From Seriola aureovittata (lineage: Eukaryota; Chordata; Actinopteri; Carangiformes; Carangidae), in contig NC_079372.1 in assembly GCF_021018895.1 (NCBI RefSeq), positions 16,396,318 through 16,460,317 of the forward strand: a stretch of DNA of 64,000 nucleotides, in the 5' to 3' direction. The position numbers and the translations under genes were made by a program. Positions 40,863 to 52,689 of the stretch are shown one piece after another; position 1 is the stretch's first letter, and the number at the start of each line of letters is the position of its first letter. Below the pieces are notes generated by a model. It saw nothing but the letters and a program-made list of their open reading frames with translations. It searched no databases and was not told where the DNA came from.

Positions 40863-42225
40863 TATAGAATCTTTTCTATCTCTGATGGTAGTCAAGTTTG
40901 AAAAAAACATTAAATTATCCTATCAATCAAAAGATAAATGTCATTTTTTTTTAAATGTAGAATCTCTTTCATTCGTCGTTGACATTTATTTCCTGTCAGA
41001 ACCTTCTACTTGTATTTTAGACTTATGTCATGATTACAAAGGCCACCACTGGAGAGGGTTTGACAGAAACTTCAAGTCTGCCTAAAGGCTTTTCAGACCA
41101 CTTGATATACAGCCATCATGTGCCGTATGTGACGTGACTATATTGCTCTTTTTGTATGTTTTCTCGTGTTTCACATGTACCTGCTTGCCTGAATGTTGCC
41201 AAGTCTGAGTTTGTACTTGAGTCGCATGTCATGCATACCTGTCTGCCTGCCCGTCAGACACAGAGGAAAAGATGGGTATTGTTATGCAATGCCGGTGGAT
41301 CTACCTGCCAAGAGGATTAGACCGTTTCCTCTTTCACTGACCCTCTTTTCAATTTTCTCTGTTCATGCAATTAAGTTGTCAGGGCAAGAAAAATCCAGAC
41401 AACAGTATTTAACTTTGGACATAACTGCAAATGACCTCTTAAGTCATCTGATATTTTTAGTGTATACAGTACACTTACACTAGATTATGTTGGTGTCTAT
41501 TTTTAAAGAGTCGGTTTTTCTCTCTGAATAAGAAAAGAAAATCACACTGTACTTTTAATTCTAATGTCTGCGGATGTGTCTATGGAATTAGAATATTAAT
41601 TACTTCTATTAGTTATCTAATGCTGATATTGATCTGGTTTCTCTTTCTGTGCATCTGTAGATGACTACACTACATTGAGACTAAAGTGGCCTCAAGTCAA
41701 TATCATCATTCATTTATTGATGCCTTTACTGCCTTTGGAGTGATCTCACCAGGAAGAAATGACCACTACACAATAGCTTGAACTCCAGTTCACCCAGCAA
41801 GTATCCAGGTGGTTTGATGCAACATCAGACTTTGGAAGTCTGAATTTATTTTGAGCTCAATAATGTCATAAACTTACATTTAAATTTAAAAACCACCATA
41901 TACTGTACACATGAACTGAGTAATATGAAAGTGAGGCAAGTAGACACTAACTGCTTAAGCAACAACACTTATTTAGAAATTATAAGCTTTATATATACAT
42001 TACTAAATGGTTATAACACACTATGATGAAGTTGTAAGTACATATAATTATATATAAATGTTTATTAATGTATTTGTCAACAATTAAGTCCTCCTGAGGG
42101 AACCCATAGATAGCCCTGGTGTATAAACAGATGAATGAATGACAATAATAGCTGTAATAATATCAAACATGTCTTCACAGGTAAATTTGAAATTCCCCTG
42201 AAAATGTTTTTGTGCATATATATAT

Positions 42226-42269
<44 letters not shown>

Positions 42270-42985
42270 GTAAACTTTAAAATGTTCAGTAGCTGCATTC
42301 AACTGCATTATGTGTGTTAAAATAGAGGGACTTTTGTAATAGGAAAGTGATGTTATGTAGACACGACTATGTAGCAGTTATAAGCGTTATATAAACATTA
42401 CTGAATGGTTCTATAATGAAGTCGTAAGTATATATAATTACATATAAGTGTATATTCATTTATTTGCAAACAACTTTTGAACGCTGGTGTATTGACAGAT
42501 GAATGAATAACACGGTTGTTATAATATCAATAACGCTGATAACAAATACTGTACATTAATCAATACTTTAGTGCTTTTGCTGCATGATAGTGTGCGCTGC
42601 TACAAGCTGTTTATTGACGCAAGGAACAACGCGACGCTGTTACTTGGTAACTGCGAACATTAGCTCGTTTATTTCAGTAACTGCAATGCAGAAAATGCAA
42701 GAAATGTGATATTTAGTTGTTTTAAATCAATAAGAATTATATACTGAGTTATTTTAATGCATGTAAGTTTCGTAAAGATGAAAGTTCGCTGCATTCATAC
42801 CCATGTCGGCTCGCGTGAAAACTTTTTTGTTTCTTTAACAACAGTAAAACGAACAATAGACACAGCTTGATTTTGAACGTACACCCTCGTTTACTTGAGA
42901 CCTCCGTACTTAACGAGAACAAAACTACGTGCAGGGACAATGATACAACAACTTCTTCCGCCTTGTTGCAGCAGCCAGGTGAGGT
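39600..42985 (-). other. Probable col20a1 leader intron
   Basis: AT-rich sequence with (AT)n tracts at 40827-40859 and 42218-42264, and a diverged direct duplication at 41975-42165 / 42372-42540. No coding exon was recognised. Confidence 0.45.
41975..42540 (+). repeat. Diverged direct repeat, two blocks of about 170-190 bp
   Basis: Block 1 (41975-42165) and block 2 (42372-42540) share, in order: ttataag.ttatat.a.acattact, tgaagt.gtaagta.atataatta, tattcatttatttg-like words, ggtgtat..acagatgaatgaat, and gtaataatatcaa. They flank an (AT)n tract. They are probably two copies of one dispersed element. Confidence 0.65.
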
Positions 42986-42987
42986 CT

Positions 42988-43200
42988 TACCTGGCCGTTC
43001 GGTGAGTCCAGGTTATTCCTCCAGACAGACTCCACACAGCATACCACAGGTGAGATGTCAGCACGCGCCAGTTTCGCTTAACTGTGGAGCCAGCTCCCTG
43101 CATCAGGTAGTATGTGAACTCCCCGGGGTGAAACTCGAGAAGCGAGGCCGTCCCGCTGCTCCAGCATGGGCGTGGTGCTCCGGAGAAGGCTATAAAACCT
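42988..43200 (-). promoter_or_regulatory. Candidate noncoding first exon of col20a1
   Basis: On the minus strand, a GC-richer segment ends in a strong donor (CGGCCAG followed by GTAAGA, boundary about 42988/42987). That can splice to the acceptor above 39321. The frame through it is open but not protein-like, so a leader exon is the simplest reading. The exon start is unknown. Confidence 0.4.
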
Positions 43201-43508
43201 CCAAAGAGCAAACAAGTCCAGTTTAAATATTTCTGTAGGTGTGATAATTAATCACCATATTGCACCCTATCAGTGAATGAGCAGCAATGACATGCAGAGA
43301 CCACGGCTTAATCTCAGGCGCCTATTTTCCATGAAGACTGCATTACTGAGTAATTAAATAATTTCCAAACAGCTGTGTTGGACCGTGACCATACTCGGAG
43401 GCTAAACTACATGAGTCTGGACTGGCAGGTCCACCAGGGGCAGGGTGGGTATTTGTATGAATGTTTAATTACAGCAAAGATACCACCTGTGAGTCATAGA
43501 CAACAACC

Positions 43509-43985
43509 TTAAGGTCCCATATTGTATAAAGTGAGGTTTTCTTTGTCTTTTCTCGGGTATAAAGCAGGGCTAGGTTATAAATATCAGAGTGCTCAGTCCA
43601 CAGAGAAACACACACAGCCTGTATTCAGAAACCGAGCCATAAAACAGGCCGTCAGGACTGCTGTAACTTTGTGATGTCACAACAAAGCAGTCACATCTCA
43701 ACCCAGCTCACCTGGACCCACCATCTATCCTCCCAGGATTTGGTTTCTCCAAGGGTTTATCTGAAATCTGCTAAATTTTCACTCAGAAATCAGTCAGCCA
43801 ATCAGGAGAGAGGCTCAGAGCTTCCTCTCCTCTGATTGGCTGACAGACCTGATGTTACTAGAGCCCCAGAGAGAAGCCAGAGGGAGATATAAAACTACAT
43901 TGAGATGGTTTTTTACAATTATATCTTCTTGGATATCAAAACTAACTAATAAAACACTGGAAAAGTGTAAAATATGGGACCTTTA
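43509..43985. mobile_element. MITE with GGTCCCATAT terminal inverted repeats, copy 1
   Basis: Left end ttaaggtcccatattgtataa; the right end complement reads aaaggtcccatattttacac. Internal sequence includes a CCAATCAG inverted pair (cagccaatcaggagag / ctctgattggctg). About 477 bp, nonautonomous. Confidence 0.85.
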
Positions 43986-45840
43986 AATTTCAAAATGTTC
44001 ACTGTACAATAACAGAAATGTTTCTAATGTAAGAATTTTGCTGGGGAAACCTTTCCAGCTATAGATGGAGTAGGGCTCGATTATTGGATAAGAACCAGAC
44101 TTAAAGAGACCTGTGTTCCCTGCAGGAGCACAGTTAACTAAGCTGAATGTAAATAAACTCAGTTACCTCAATGACAGCTCAAGTTAGCATGGACAGGAAT
44201 GCAATAAAATCTAAGCCGATAAGGGAGAAGGAGAAAAAGAGATTTTGAAGTGGGCTTGAATTAAAAAAGACGATATTTTTTTTATTATTTTAACTTTATT
44301 TCTCAATGTTTTAGCAACAATGCTGCATTTTCACAGAAACTCATGATGTAAAAAAAAAAAAAAAAGAAAACATTCAAAGACGTTTACCCTCTGAAATGGC
44401 TTAAAATTGAAGAACTTCAGCTGCATAATCACAGATTTAATTATATATATAATAAGCTCTTAAAAGTAGCCTTTTTCAATGCTGTAACATTAACAAGGCA
44501 CAATAAGGTATAATCATATCACATCTCTCCATTAACCACTACAACTCTGCAGCTCAGTTAATCCTTTATGTTCAGTTAGAGACTATGAAGTAAACTTGAT
44601 TAAAAATGGCCTTATTGTGACATGTTCCAGTATTAGGACACATACCATTAAAAAATAAAAAAATGATCACATTGAGAGGGTCTTCATGCCACCAAACCTG
44701 ACATCAATCCGTCCTTTGCAAAGGTGCAGGACATCTGTTTTCTGAGACAGGGCTTGGCATCAGCCATTTTTGCTTCTACAACTCAAACACTTGATCAATA
44801 AAATTAGTCAGTCAACAGAAAATGAATCTGTAACTTTGATAATTAATTTACCATTCAAGTCATTTTTCAAATATAAATATAACATTTCCTACTATCTCAA
44901 AGGTTCTACAAAATATGAGGAATTGCTGCTGTTGTCTAATGTGAGTTTTAGACAGTTGGACAAAACAAGGAATTTCTAGAGGAACCTTAAGGCTTTAGGA
45001 AGTTGTGATGGCCGTTTTTCATTTTTTCCTCACATTTTTTAGACCAAACAATTATTTGATTAGTCAAAAAAATGTCCTGCAGATTTATTTATGATTATGA
45101 TAATCACTGCAGCCCTACGGATCATGTTGATCTGGTTGTATTGAATTGTACAGCAGATAAATCAGCCGACAAACAAGATCAGCAAAGCCATCTGCAAAAA
45201 TAGAAATCTCTGGACCCATATAACACATGTGCCATTGCTCTCGCTTCTACACAAAATAACTTAAGGATGTTCTTTTCAGAACCAGGCTACATATTTAAAA
45301 GGCAAATAAATAATGTAATCTGGTTACCACGGCTCCCACATTATCTTACCAGGATACAAGAACACTTCAAATTCTAGTTGATTTTCACTTAATCAAACAC
45401 TTGTAACCGCGCTTCAGTCTCCTAACAGCTTATTCTGTGGGGGCAAGTGCCATTTTGCAGAATGCTATTAATATATACCTATATACACATATGTATAGGT
45501 ATATGTACCAAAGTAAGATGTTTCCACAGTGACAAGTATCTAGCAAAGAAAAATGACCCACTACAATTCAAGGTGTGAAAGTATCATCTAAAGCTGTGGC
45601 ACTCTCTTCCTCCATACATCATACTTTGTTGACACTTGCATGTATTAGCTACGTTTCTGGAGCGGCCCTAAGGCAAAGCATCATAACTTATGTCACGTTC
45701 AAAGTCCACAGTTACTGTACAGCTGATAATGAGGCCCTGGCCTCGCCTGAAGACAGGATCAGTGGAAGTAAAGAGCTGAAGATGCTGTTCCCTCTTTTTT
45801 TGTGGCAGTGTGTTCCAAACAGTTTTTGGAAGTGCTCCAG
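43986..45840. other. Intergenic DNA between col20a1 and slc35c2
   Basis: AT-rich sequence with one dispersed repeat (44782-45116). No exon was recognised. The slc35c2 3'UTR occupies the right end. Confidence 0.5.
44782..45116 (+). mobile_element. Dispersed repeat family 'attagtcgatt', copy 3
   Basis: Begins gatcaataaaattagtcagt and ends ataatcactgcagccct. It shares the blocks gaggaattgctgct, ggacaaaacaagg, gttgtgatggccgtttttca and agaccaaacaattatttgat with copy 1 at 12376-12689. Confidence 0.7.
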
Positions 45841-45842
45841 CA

Positions 45843-45848
45843 TTTATT
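45843..45848 (-). other. slc35c2 polyadenylation signal
   Basis: AATAAA on the minus strand, 60 nt below the stop codon. Another lies near 45083. Confidence 0.55.
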
Positions 45849-45907
45849 TGGCGTCACTGTTCAAACCCTCTGATGGAAGAGTTGTAAAGGACTGACATCC
45901 TGTGATG

Positions 45908-48900
45908 TCAGTGCAGAGTGATTTCTTGCTCCTCATCTTCGTCAGCAGCTGATTCCTCTGCTTCGTCTCTGGTCTGCTGCAGTAAAGGCAATTCGAGCTC
46001 CGGGCTCTTACTGTTCAGCTGCCTTAGAGACGGCACCTTATCTGATGGAAAATAAAACAAAATTGACACTGTCAGCATTATCATCACTTCTTAGAGGCCA
46101 CCTCCACTCAGAAATGTGTGTGATTGTTGTTACCTAAGTTAGATGTTTGAACCTGACAGAGCGTAACACTAAACGCTACTGTCACATTTTCCGACTGAAG
46201 AGGGAAAGCTTCTCTGTGCTCAATTAAATCTTTGTGTAAGACGTGCATGTACGAGCATGATTTTGTGGCATCACAAAGAGTGTGGAAGCCAATCCTGGTT
46301 CAATAGGCAACTCACACAAGTGTGATGTTGAAACTTGAAGCCTGCTCAGTGAGGTAGGAAACATCTTGTGTACAGTAGTTAAACTTTTGAAATTAAAAAC
46401 AGAAGGAACAGATGTAATTTTTTAAGTTTTTAAACAAGAAAAACCATATCAGACACAAATTCTTATTCAAAGCACATTTTATATATCATTAAACATATCT
46501 AAAAGGGATTTTTAAATATTTGATTGACTTTTTTTCAGACCATATAATGAACAAAAACAAAAAATAAAAATGAACTTACTTTTTGAATAATATGTCTTGA
46601 GTCCCACATGCAATGAAATGCCACACAGACACACAACACATCCCATCCAATTAAGCCCGCTCAATTTGTCTTCCGTCAGAGCTGCTGCCAAAAGCAGAGT
46701 ACACACCTCCTACAGGAAAACAAGACAATAACAGGGACAAAAGAAAGGATGTATTTAGTGGGTCTGAACAAGACCAGAACACTGCAGCCTCATCAGGCTT
46801 TACAAAGCAAAAAACTAAAGTTGATCAAAGTTGACCCAGAAACTTTCAAAGATAGAATAACAGCATAGTTGTTTGTAGTGTTTTGGCTTAATAGACTCCT
46901 ATAATAAGCCAATAAAAGCCAACACAGTGAGCTCACACACTGAACTGAAACAGTACCTTGAAGATCCCTGATATGGACAGAGTGAGGCTGGAGGTTCGAG
47001 AGACTAGCAGGAACTCTGAGAAGCCTAAACCAAAGGCCAGTGAGCCGCCGATGCCCAGCGTGAAGAGTGAGTAAAGGAGAGGTGAAAGCTCCGTCACCCG
47101 GAACAACTTTTCTGAGGTACTGAGGCTCAGCCCTGCAGAGAGAGAGGTGTGTAATGAAGGCATTACTTACAAGACACTAATCAGCTTCTATGAAGAGGTA
47201 ATAAGGTGCTAAACGTCACCTGTAGCACTGCTTGAGCACGTTAAGGTTAAACCTGAGTGAAATACCTTATCAGTGTTGATTTGTTATCAGAAAATGCAGA
47301 GAAACTGAACGTAAATGAACATAATTGTATTTAGAGGTGTTCTTATATCATTTTTTCCTTCCTGATACCAATTCCCATACCCAGTACCAATCCAATACCA
47401 CTGCATTAAAGAAAGTAACAGCTGCTGTTTTAAAACGGTATGAAAAATTTACAAACAAATTTCGTGGTATCAAATCAGTGAATCAGTGTTTACTAGGGTT
47501 CCATCTCCTAACTACCAAAAATCACACTGTGATCATTAAGACTGGATTACTGGAGTGCAAATAGTAAAGCTACTGAGGCTGGGTAATGTTTATATAACAT
47601 TTTTCATTGAACACAACTGAAACACTATAACCAGGACTATAGAGTTGATCACTCTTTACTGCAGTGAGGAAGAAGAACTGCAGCTTCGGAGTGTTTCTCA
47701 CCTTCGTTATAAAGGAAGAGGGGAAAGAGGCCAAGGAACATGAGAGGTTGTAGGTGGTACATGGCATCTATTGGGTTCTGAAGGCCTGGAAGAAGGAACA
47801 AGATGAAACAAAAAAAAAGGTTGAAAGAGGAAAACAATAAACTTGAGTGAGTTTCAGCTTTTAAAAATCATTGCTACAGTTATTGGCAAAGCATCCTTTA
47901 ACTACAAATTCAGATGTACTGAATAGTTCTGTCAGACATCTGTTTAATTCTTCTCTTAGCTGCCCGTTGATTATACCGTTTTAATTTCATTATTCTTCAC
48001 ATTTGTATTGCTGCAGTGCTTCTCCCAAAGGTTTCACATGAACCTTCTTATTTATCTGTTCATTCAAGGTGAGAGGGTTGTGAAGCGCATCGCGAGATGA
48101 CTGAAAGTAAGTAAAAGTTGGATGAAGGTGTTTGGTGAAAAGCTAAAATGCCATTCACAAGTTTTCATTTGTATTCTGCCTCTTTCAGATTCTTCACAGG
48201 TAGCAGTTTGTTCATCTGTTTACCTCAATATCTCATTTCATTCAGGGTGGGTTGTCACTGGAGTGAGGGAGCATATAGTCATAGTTGAGTTTAGGTGTCC
48301 ATGTGGCTAAAATGCCCTAAAGCACAGCAGCTGCAACAGGTGTGCTCAACATATATTCAACACTGACCCAGCTCTGCTTTCTGCATGAGGACCTGAGTCA
48401 GGGTCCAGCGGATCCCGCCTATGAAGGACGCCAGCAGCGCCATGATGAATCCCTCCAGGTTAAACTGTTGCGCTTGAAATGTAATCATAAACATGCCACT
48501 GGAGATCAGCAGGACCACCAGGATCAGGAATGGGTTCTGGTTGAAAAGGACAGAAGAGAAAGATGGTGAGAAACAAACAAAAAAAACAAAACAGATACAG
48601 AAATAGAGAAGAGGAGCAGAAGTTCAGATCCACAAAAAACACAAATGGAGAAGATGGAATGGAAAATAAAAGTAAAACTGATTGATAGATAGAGGGACAC
48701 GTTTGATGGTGGGCATGCTAACATGCTCGCAGTGACGATGCTAATAAGCAGGTATAATGTTTACCTTGCTTTATTCTCAAACTTCTACTAAACTATAGAC
48801 AAAAATATTTCACTGTACAAACTTAAAGGGCTCATATTTTACACTTTTGCAGTTCATTCATGGTGTTGACCCAAATAGAGTTAAATGCTTTAATGTTCTA

Positions 48901-50658
48901 AAAAGACATTATTTTTCTTCTTCTGTACATTTTAAACTGTACTCTATTCAGTCAGACGCCCCTCCCCCCTCTGAAGTAAGCTGGACCGGAGCAGGAAACA
49001 AGCGTACCCACTGTCAGGACTGGACAGTCTGCAAAGACTTCGGATGACAATATTTGTAACTTGGAGTAGTTTTATAATTATTATAAGTAGTTATGTGCTG
49101 AGCCTTGTGTGGGGGTGTGCCAAGCTTGCAGGTGGGCAGCACCAACAGACGTATTGATGTCAATAGGATGAGGAAGTAATTTCTGGGCCTCCGAACTAGG
49201 CGTTTCATACAAAGGAGAATATATAATAGAACCTAAACCTGCTTTATAATTAAAAGAGATATGGAAAGCTCACATTATACGATATGGGACCTTTAATGTA
49301 CACCATAGCACATAATTTAAAAATTAAAAAGAATTGTCACTTACCGGCTCCTCTAGTTTAAACACCAGAGAGAAAAAGAGGATAAAGACAACAGCTGACG
49401 ACTTGGTCATAGTGTACCTTGAATGACAAAAGATAAGAGCCACGGTAGAATGGAACAATCCAATAACAGGTTAAATAGAAACACTAATAAGCTGAAGTTT
49501 ATCATTTCATATTGAAGTCATATCTTCTGTTTAAAAAAAATCAAAGACACAAACTTACAAGCTGATGGTGATAAAGAGGAAACTCCAGTTGGAAAGTCCA
49601 ATATCCAATGCTGTGGCCAAGGCTGGGTAAGACAGACAGAATTTAGAACACCTTTGTTTCTGGTGTACTATTTTCTAACTATCAATTATGAATAATAAGG
49701 CAGGACATCAAAGGTGAAAAGAGATACTGTAAGAGTTCATAATTATCTAAATAACACTGAAAACAGCTCATTTGAGGCTCTGAGCATGGATATTTTGCTG
49801 CATAGCTGGAATACTGTCTGCTGCCTGTTACTGATTCAAGACAAAACAGAAAAAGGGGCGAGACAATCATAACATTAACATTTATATATATCAAATAAAT
49901 CTACTTTTTTAATGACGGTTAATTGCTGTGATTGCTGCTCTGTTGGGTTTTTTTAAAATCTTCAACTACCCCTTTAGTTGTGATGTCATGTTTCTATCAA
50001 TGTGGACTTTAGCCAAAGTACTCGTCACTGAAAGATTATGTCAGTGAACATGATAAGAGCTGACTGTCAGTCCCTTTTCTAGCTCACTGTTCTCTGAACA
50101 CTTTGAGCTGCCTTCTGAACACAGTTAGGTAAAACACTCAAGGCTCCCCTAAAATCTCACCAGTGGGAGCCACTTTACGGAGGTAATCTCTCCAGCTTAG
50201 AATAACACGGGGTTTCCCTGTCCGCCAGTGCATTGCCCGACGCGTCAGAGCCGACAGGCAGAAGATGATGGTGAGATGAACTAACGTCATGAAAAGGGGA
50301 TAGTGGAATCCCTGAGGGAGAGAGAAAAAGACAGGGTCATCTCACACAGTTGAGGTGGGATATTTCCCACTGTCTCAAGGTCCTGGATCCTGAGACACTG
50401 GGAGACACCCCCAGAGAGAAACACCATACGGCTTAACCCATCAGACAGCAAAAGCAGCGATTCATCTTAGATTGTTTTCGTTAATATTCTTAAATAAAAA
50501 GGAGGAACCATGTTACTAATAGGAAGCCAGTGAACACCTTCACTTACCTTCATCAGCCATTTGTTATAGAAGGTGATGCCTATAGAGAAGACATAGTAGA
50601 GGAGAACCAGTCCAACGGTGCGAAGCCCCCGGCAGAGGAACTGGACGGGGCACGCCAT
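45908..50658 (-). CDS. slc35c2: Solute carrier 35 member C2, Golgi nucleotide-sugar transporter-like
   Basis: A ten-helix membrane protein of the SLC35/TPT (EamA-like) fold, related to the GDP-fucose transporter; in mammals it localises to the early secretory pathway and promotes Notch fucosylation (family knowledge). Nine coding exons: 50548-50658, 50161-50311, 49559-49622, 49345-49417, 48368-48536, 47702-47785, 46957-47132, 46580-46709, 45908-46041. They total 1,092 nt, 363 aa (human 365). Recognisable blocks: [99 protein letters not shown] and [13 protein letters not shown]. The C-terminus is acidic ([14 protein letters not shown]) and predicted cytosolic. The ATG at 50658 is chosen because it directly precedes the first helix, as in relatives. 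It is head-to-head with taf13 across about 1.3 kb. Confidence 0.97.
48823..49295. mobile_element. MITE with GGTCCCATAT terminal inverted repeats, copy 2
   Basis: Left end cttaaagggctcatatttta; the right end complement reads attaaaggtcccatatcgta. The termini match copy 1 at 43509-43985 but the interior differs. It lies in an slc35c2 intron. Confidence 0.8.
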
Positions 50659-52005
50659 CCAGGGCTGCTGGGATCAGCTGTCCAGTTCAGACAGCTGCTG
50701 TAGAGGTCATCATCTCCAAACTGACTCTGCACCCCTGTCCATCAGCCATGGCTGAGTGCTTTAGGAGGGAGAGCCCCCGTGTGGAAGCGGGGAAGAGGGA
50801 GGGAGTTAGGTTGCATTTGAGTACAGTGAGGAAGCACAGTTTTTTTGAGTTGTAAATAAGCCCTGGTGCACTGTTAGCTTAACGGTAACATTAGTTTTAG
50901 CTCAAGTTTGACAACCACCGTCAACTAACCGCTAAACCACGTCAGCTAGCCGTTAAGCCACTAATAACATAATGTTAAGTACAATTTACCGACAAATTAT
51001 TAAAAAAGGAACTGAGTTAGTTCCTGGACAGCTTCGGCTAATATTAGCCAAAGGCAGCGGTAGCACTCACCAGATTGTTGTTTGGCAAAGTTTGACGGGA
51101 CCTATTGTTTTCAGCGCTAACTAGCGTTTTACCCCTTTAGATGACACTAGCCTGCTGTGTAGACCGGCATTGTGTGGCGGCTATTAGTTAATAAGCTAAC
51201 TCGGTACAAAAAGCAGTTATTTGCTTGATGTAGACAGTAAACTACGTTAAGCTTTCACCATCACCACTCGCTTAACGCAACTGGTGACAGAGTACACAGT
51301 GCGTTGCCCCCGTTACGTGTCATGTTGCTCTGACTACACCCGCATACTGAACTCCACCGATCAATCTCTCCATTTAACCGTTGCAGTATTGATTTGTCAC
51401 CTACAAGCCACATGCAGTAAGACTTAAGGCCTTCGTTGAATTGTTATGAGCCACTCTTCAATTCGGCTTCCAAATACCTCACCGGAAATAAATGCAATTT
51501 AACAAAAATGTGACTTTTCTGCTTTAGTTCACACTGCTCGCGATTGTACCCGAGGAGTGTTTCATTTAAATAATACACACAAAACGCGAGAAACAGCTAA
51601 ATATATGTTGCTAATTTACAATACAGCAAGCTGGTGATCCATTCAAACGCCATCAATGTTTAAAATACCATCTGTTTGAATTAAGTTTGGCCTTGTTTTG
51701 TCTAGAAACATTAAAGCATATTCCCGGAGCAAACAAAGAAAACAGTCAAAATGTGATATTAAAGAAACCTACCGTGAGTCATGTTGACAATATGGCAGAT
51801 TAATATACGCAAACTTTGTAGTGTAACATCATGCGGATCATTCCTCGGGGGGGGACAACACAGTTCAGAGGAAGTTACCACACGGGGCAGTATTTTTAGT
51901 AGGTAACGTTTTTACCCTGAATTTCTTCCTCAGTCAAAGAATCTGAGGCGGAAGTCAACAGAGACCACAGACCGATCTGTGTTATTATCCCGGCTGAACT
52001 GAGAG
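50659..52005. promoter_or_regulatory. Divergent slc35c2/taf13 promoter interval
   Basis: About 1.3 kb between the two start regions. It contains repeated gttagc/gctaac words and no TATA box that I can assign with confidence. A noncoding slc35c2 leader is likely at the left, and the taf13 leader ends at 52005 (donor). Shared regulation is inferred from head-to-head layout only. Confidence 0.5.
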
Positions 52006-52117
52006 GTAACGGGTTTCTTTCCCCCGGAGTTATGCATTGTGCATTAACTACGTACTATAACAGTGTAAGTGTAATGTAAAAGTTTATGTTAACGTAATGT
52101 ATCCGTGTGTTTTCCAG
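52006..52117 (+). other. taf13 5'UTR intron
   Basis: Donor GAGAG/GTAACG at 52005/52006 and acceptor gtgttttccag ending at 52117, five bases before the ATG. About 112 bp. Inferred from splice signals. Confidence 0.6.
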
Positions 52118-52122
52118 CAGAA

Positions 52123-52497
52123 ATGGCGGATGAGGAGGACGAGACTGGCTTCGACGAGGAGTTGGATGACGGGACCAGCGGGGTCGACGTCGGCCACGGG
52201 AAGAGGAAGAGGCTCTTCTCCAAGGAGCTCCGGTGTATGATGTACGGTTTCGGAGACGACCAGAACCCGTACACGGAGTCCGTGGATATCCTGGAGGACC
52301 TGGTGATCGAGTTCATCACGGAAATGACCCACAAAGCCATGTCTATCGGACGCCAGGGCCGCGTCCAGGTGGAGGACATCGTTTTTCTGATTCGCAAAGA
52401 CCCAAGGAAGTTCGCCAGAGTCAAAGACCTGCTGACCATGAACGAGGAGCTGAAGAGAGCCCGGAAAGCTTTCGACGAAGCAAATTATGGCTCATGA
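52123..52497 (+). CDS. taf13: TFIID subunit 13 (histone-fold)
   Basis: Small TFIID subunit that pairs with TAF11 through a histone fold to form part of the general transcription factor in the nucleus (family knowledge). The single open frame encodes 124 aa, the same length as human TAF13. It has an acidic N-terminus (MADEEDETGFDEELDDG) and then the histone-fold blocks KRKRLFSKELRCMMYGFGDD, DILEDLVIEFITEMTHKAM, GRVQVEDIVFLIRKDPRKFA and the C-terminal ELKRARKAFDEANYGS. The frame extends 6 codons upstream of the ATG without a stop, but the splice acceptor at 52117 and the family start favour 52123. The coding frame has no intron. AATAAA is at 52679-52684. Confidence 0.97.
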   Translation: MADEEDETGFDEELDDGTSGVDVGHGKRKRLFSKELRCMMYGFGDDQNPYTESVDILEDLVIEFITEMTHKAMSIGRQGRVQVEDIVFLIRKDPRKFARVKDLLTMNEELKRARKAFDEANYGS

Positions 52498-52678
52498 ACT
52501 CACCCTGGGACACTTCTTTACATACATCTAATTTTGCTGTTCATTTGGTTTATCTTTGTTCAGACTCCATTTTATTGTCCAAACTTTTTTGTTTTTGTGA
52601 CGAGTGATTTGCATTATTTTACAGATGGTATGACAAGGATGAGTGATGTCAAAGTGTCATATCGCCTGCGACTGTCTA

Positions 52679-52684
52679 AATAAA
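52679..52684 (+). other. taf13 polyadenylation signal
   Basis: AATAAA, about 180 nt past the taf13 stop codon. Confidence 0.65.
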
Positions 52685-52689
52685 GTAAC

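Noticed and set aside
42867..43226. 119-codon plus-strand frame
   Set aside because: No recognisable domain, and it overlaps the better-supported minus-strand leader-exon candidate of col20a1. A TATAAAA word on the plus strand at about 43192 lies inside this frame and was not accepted as a promoter.
52105..52122. Upstream extension of the taf13 frame
   Set aside because: It begins at a non-ATG codon inside the polypyrimidine/acceptor of the leader intron; family length supports 52123.
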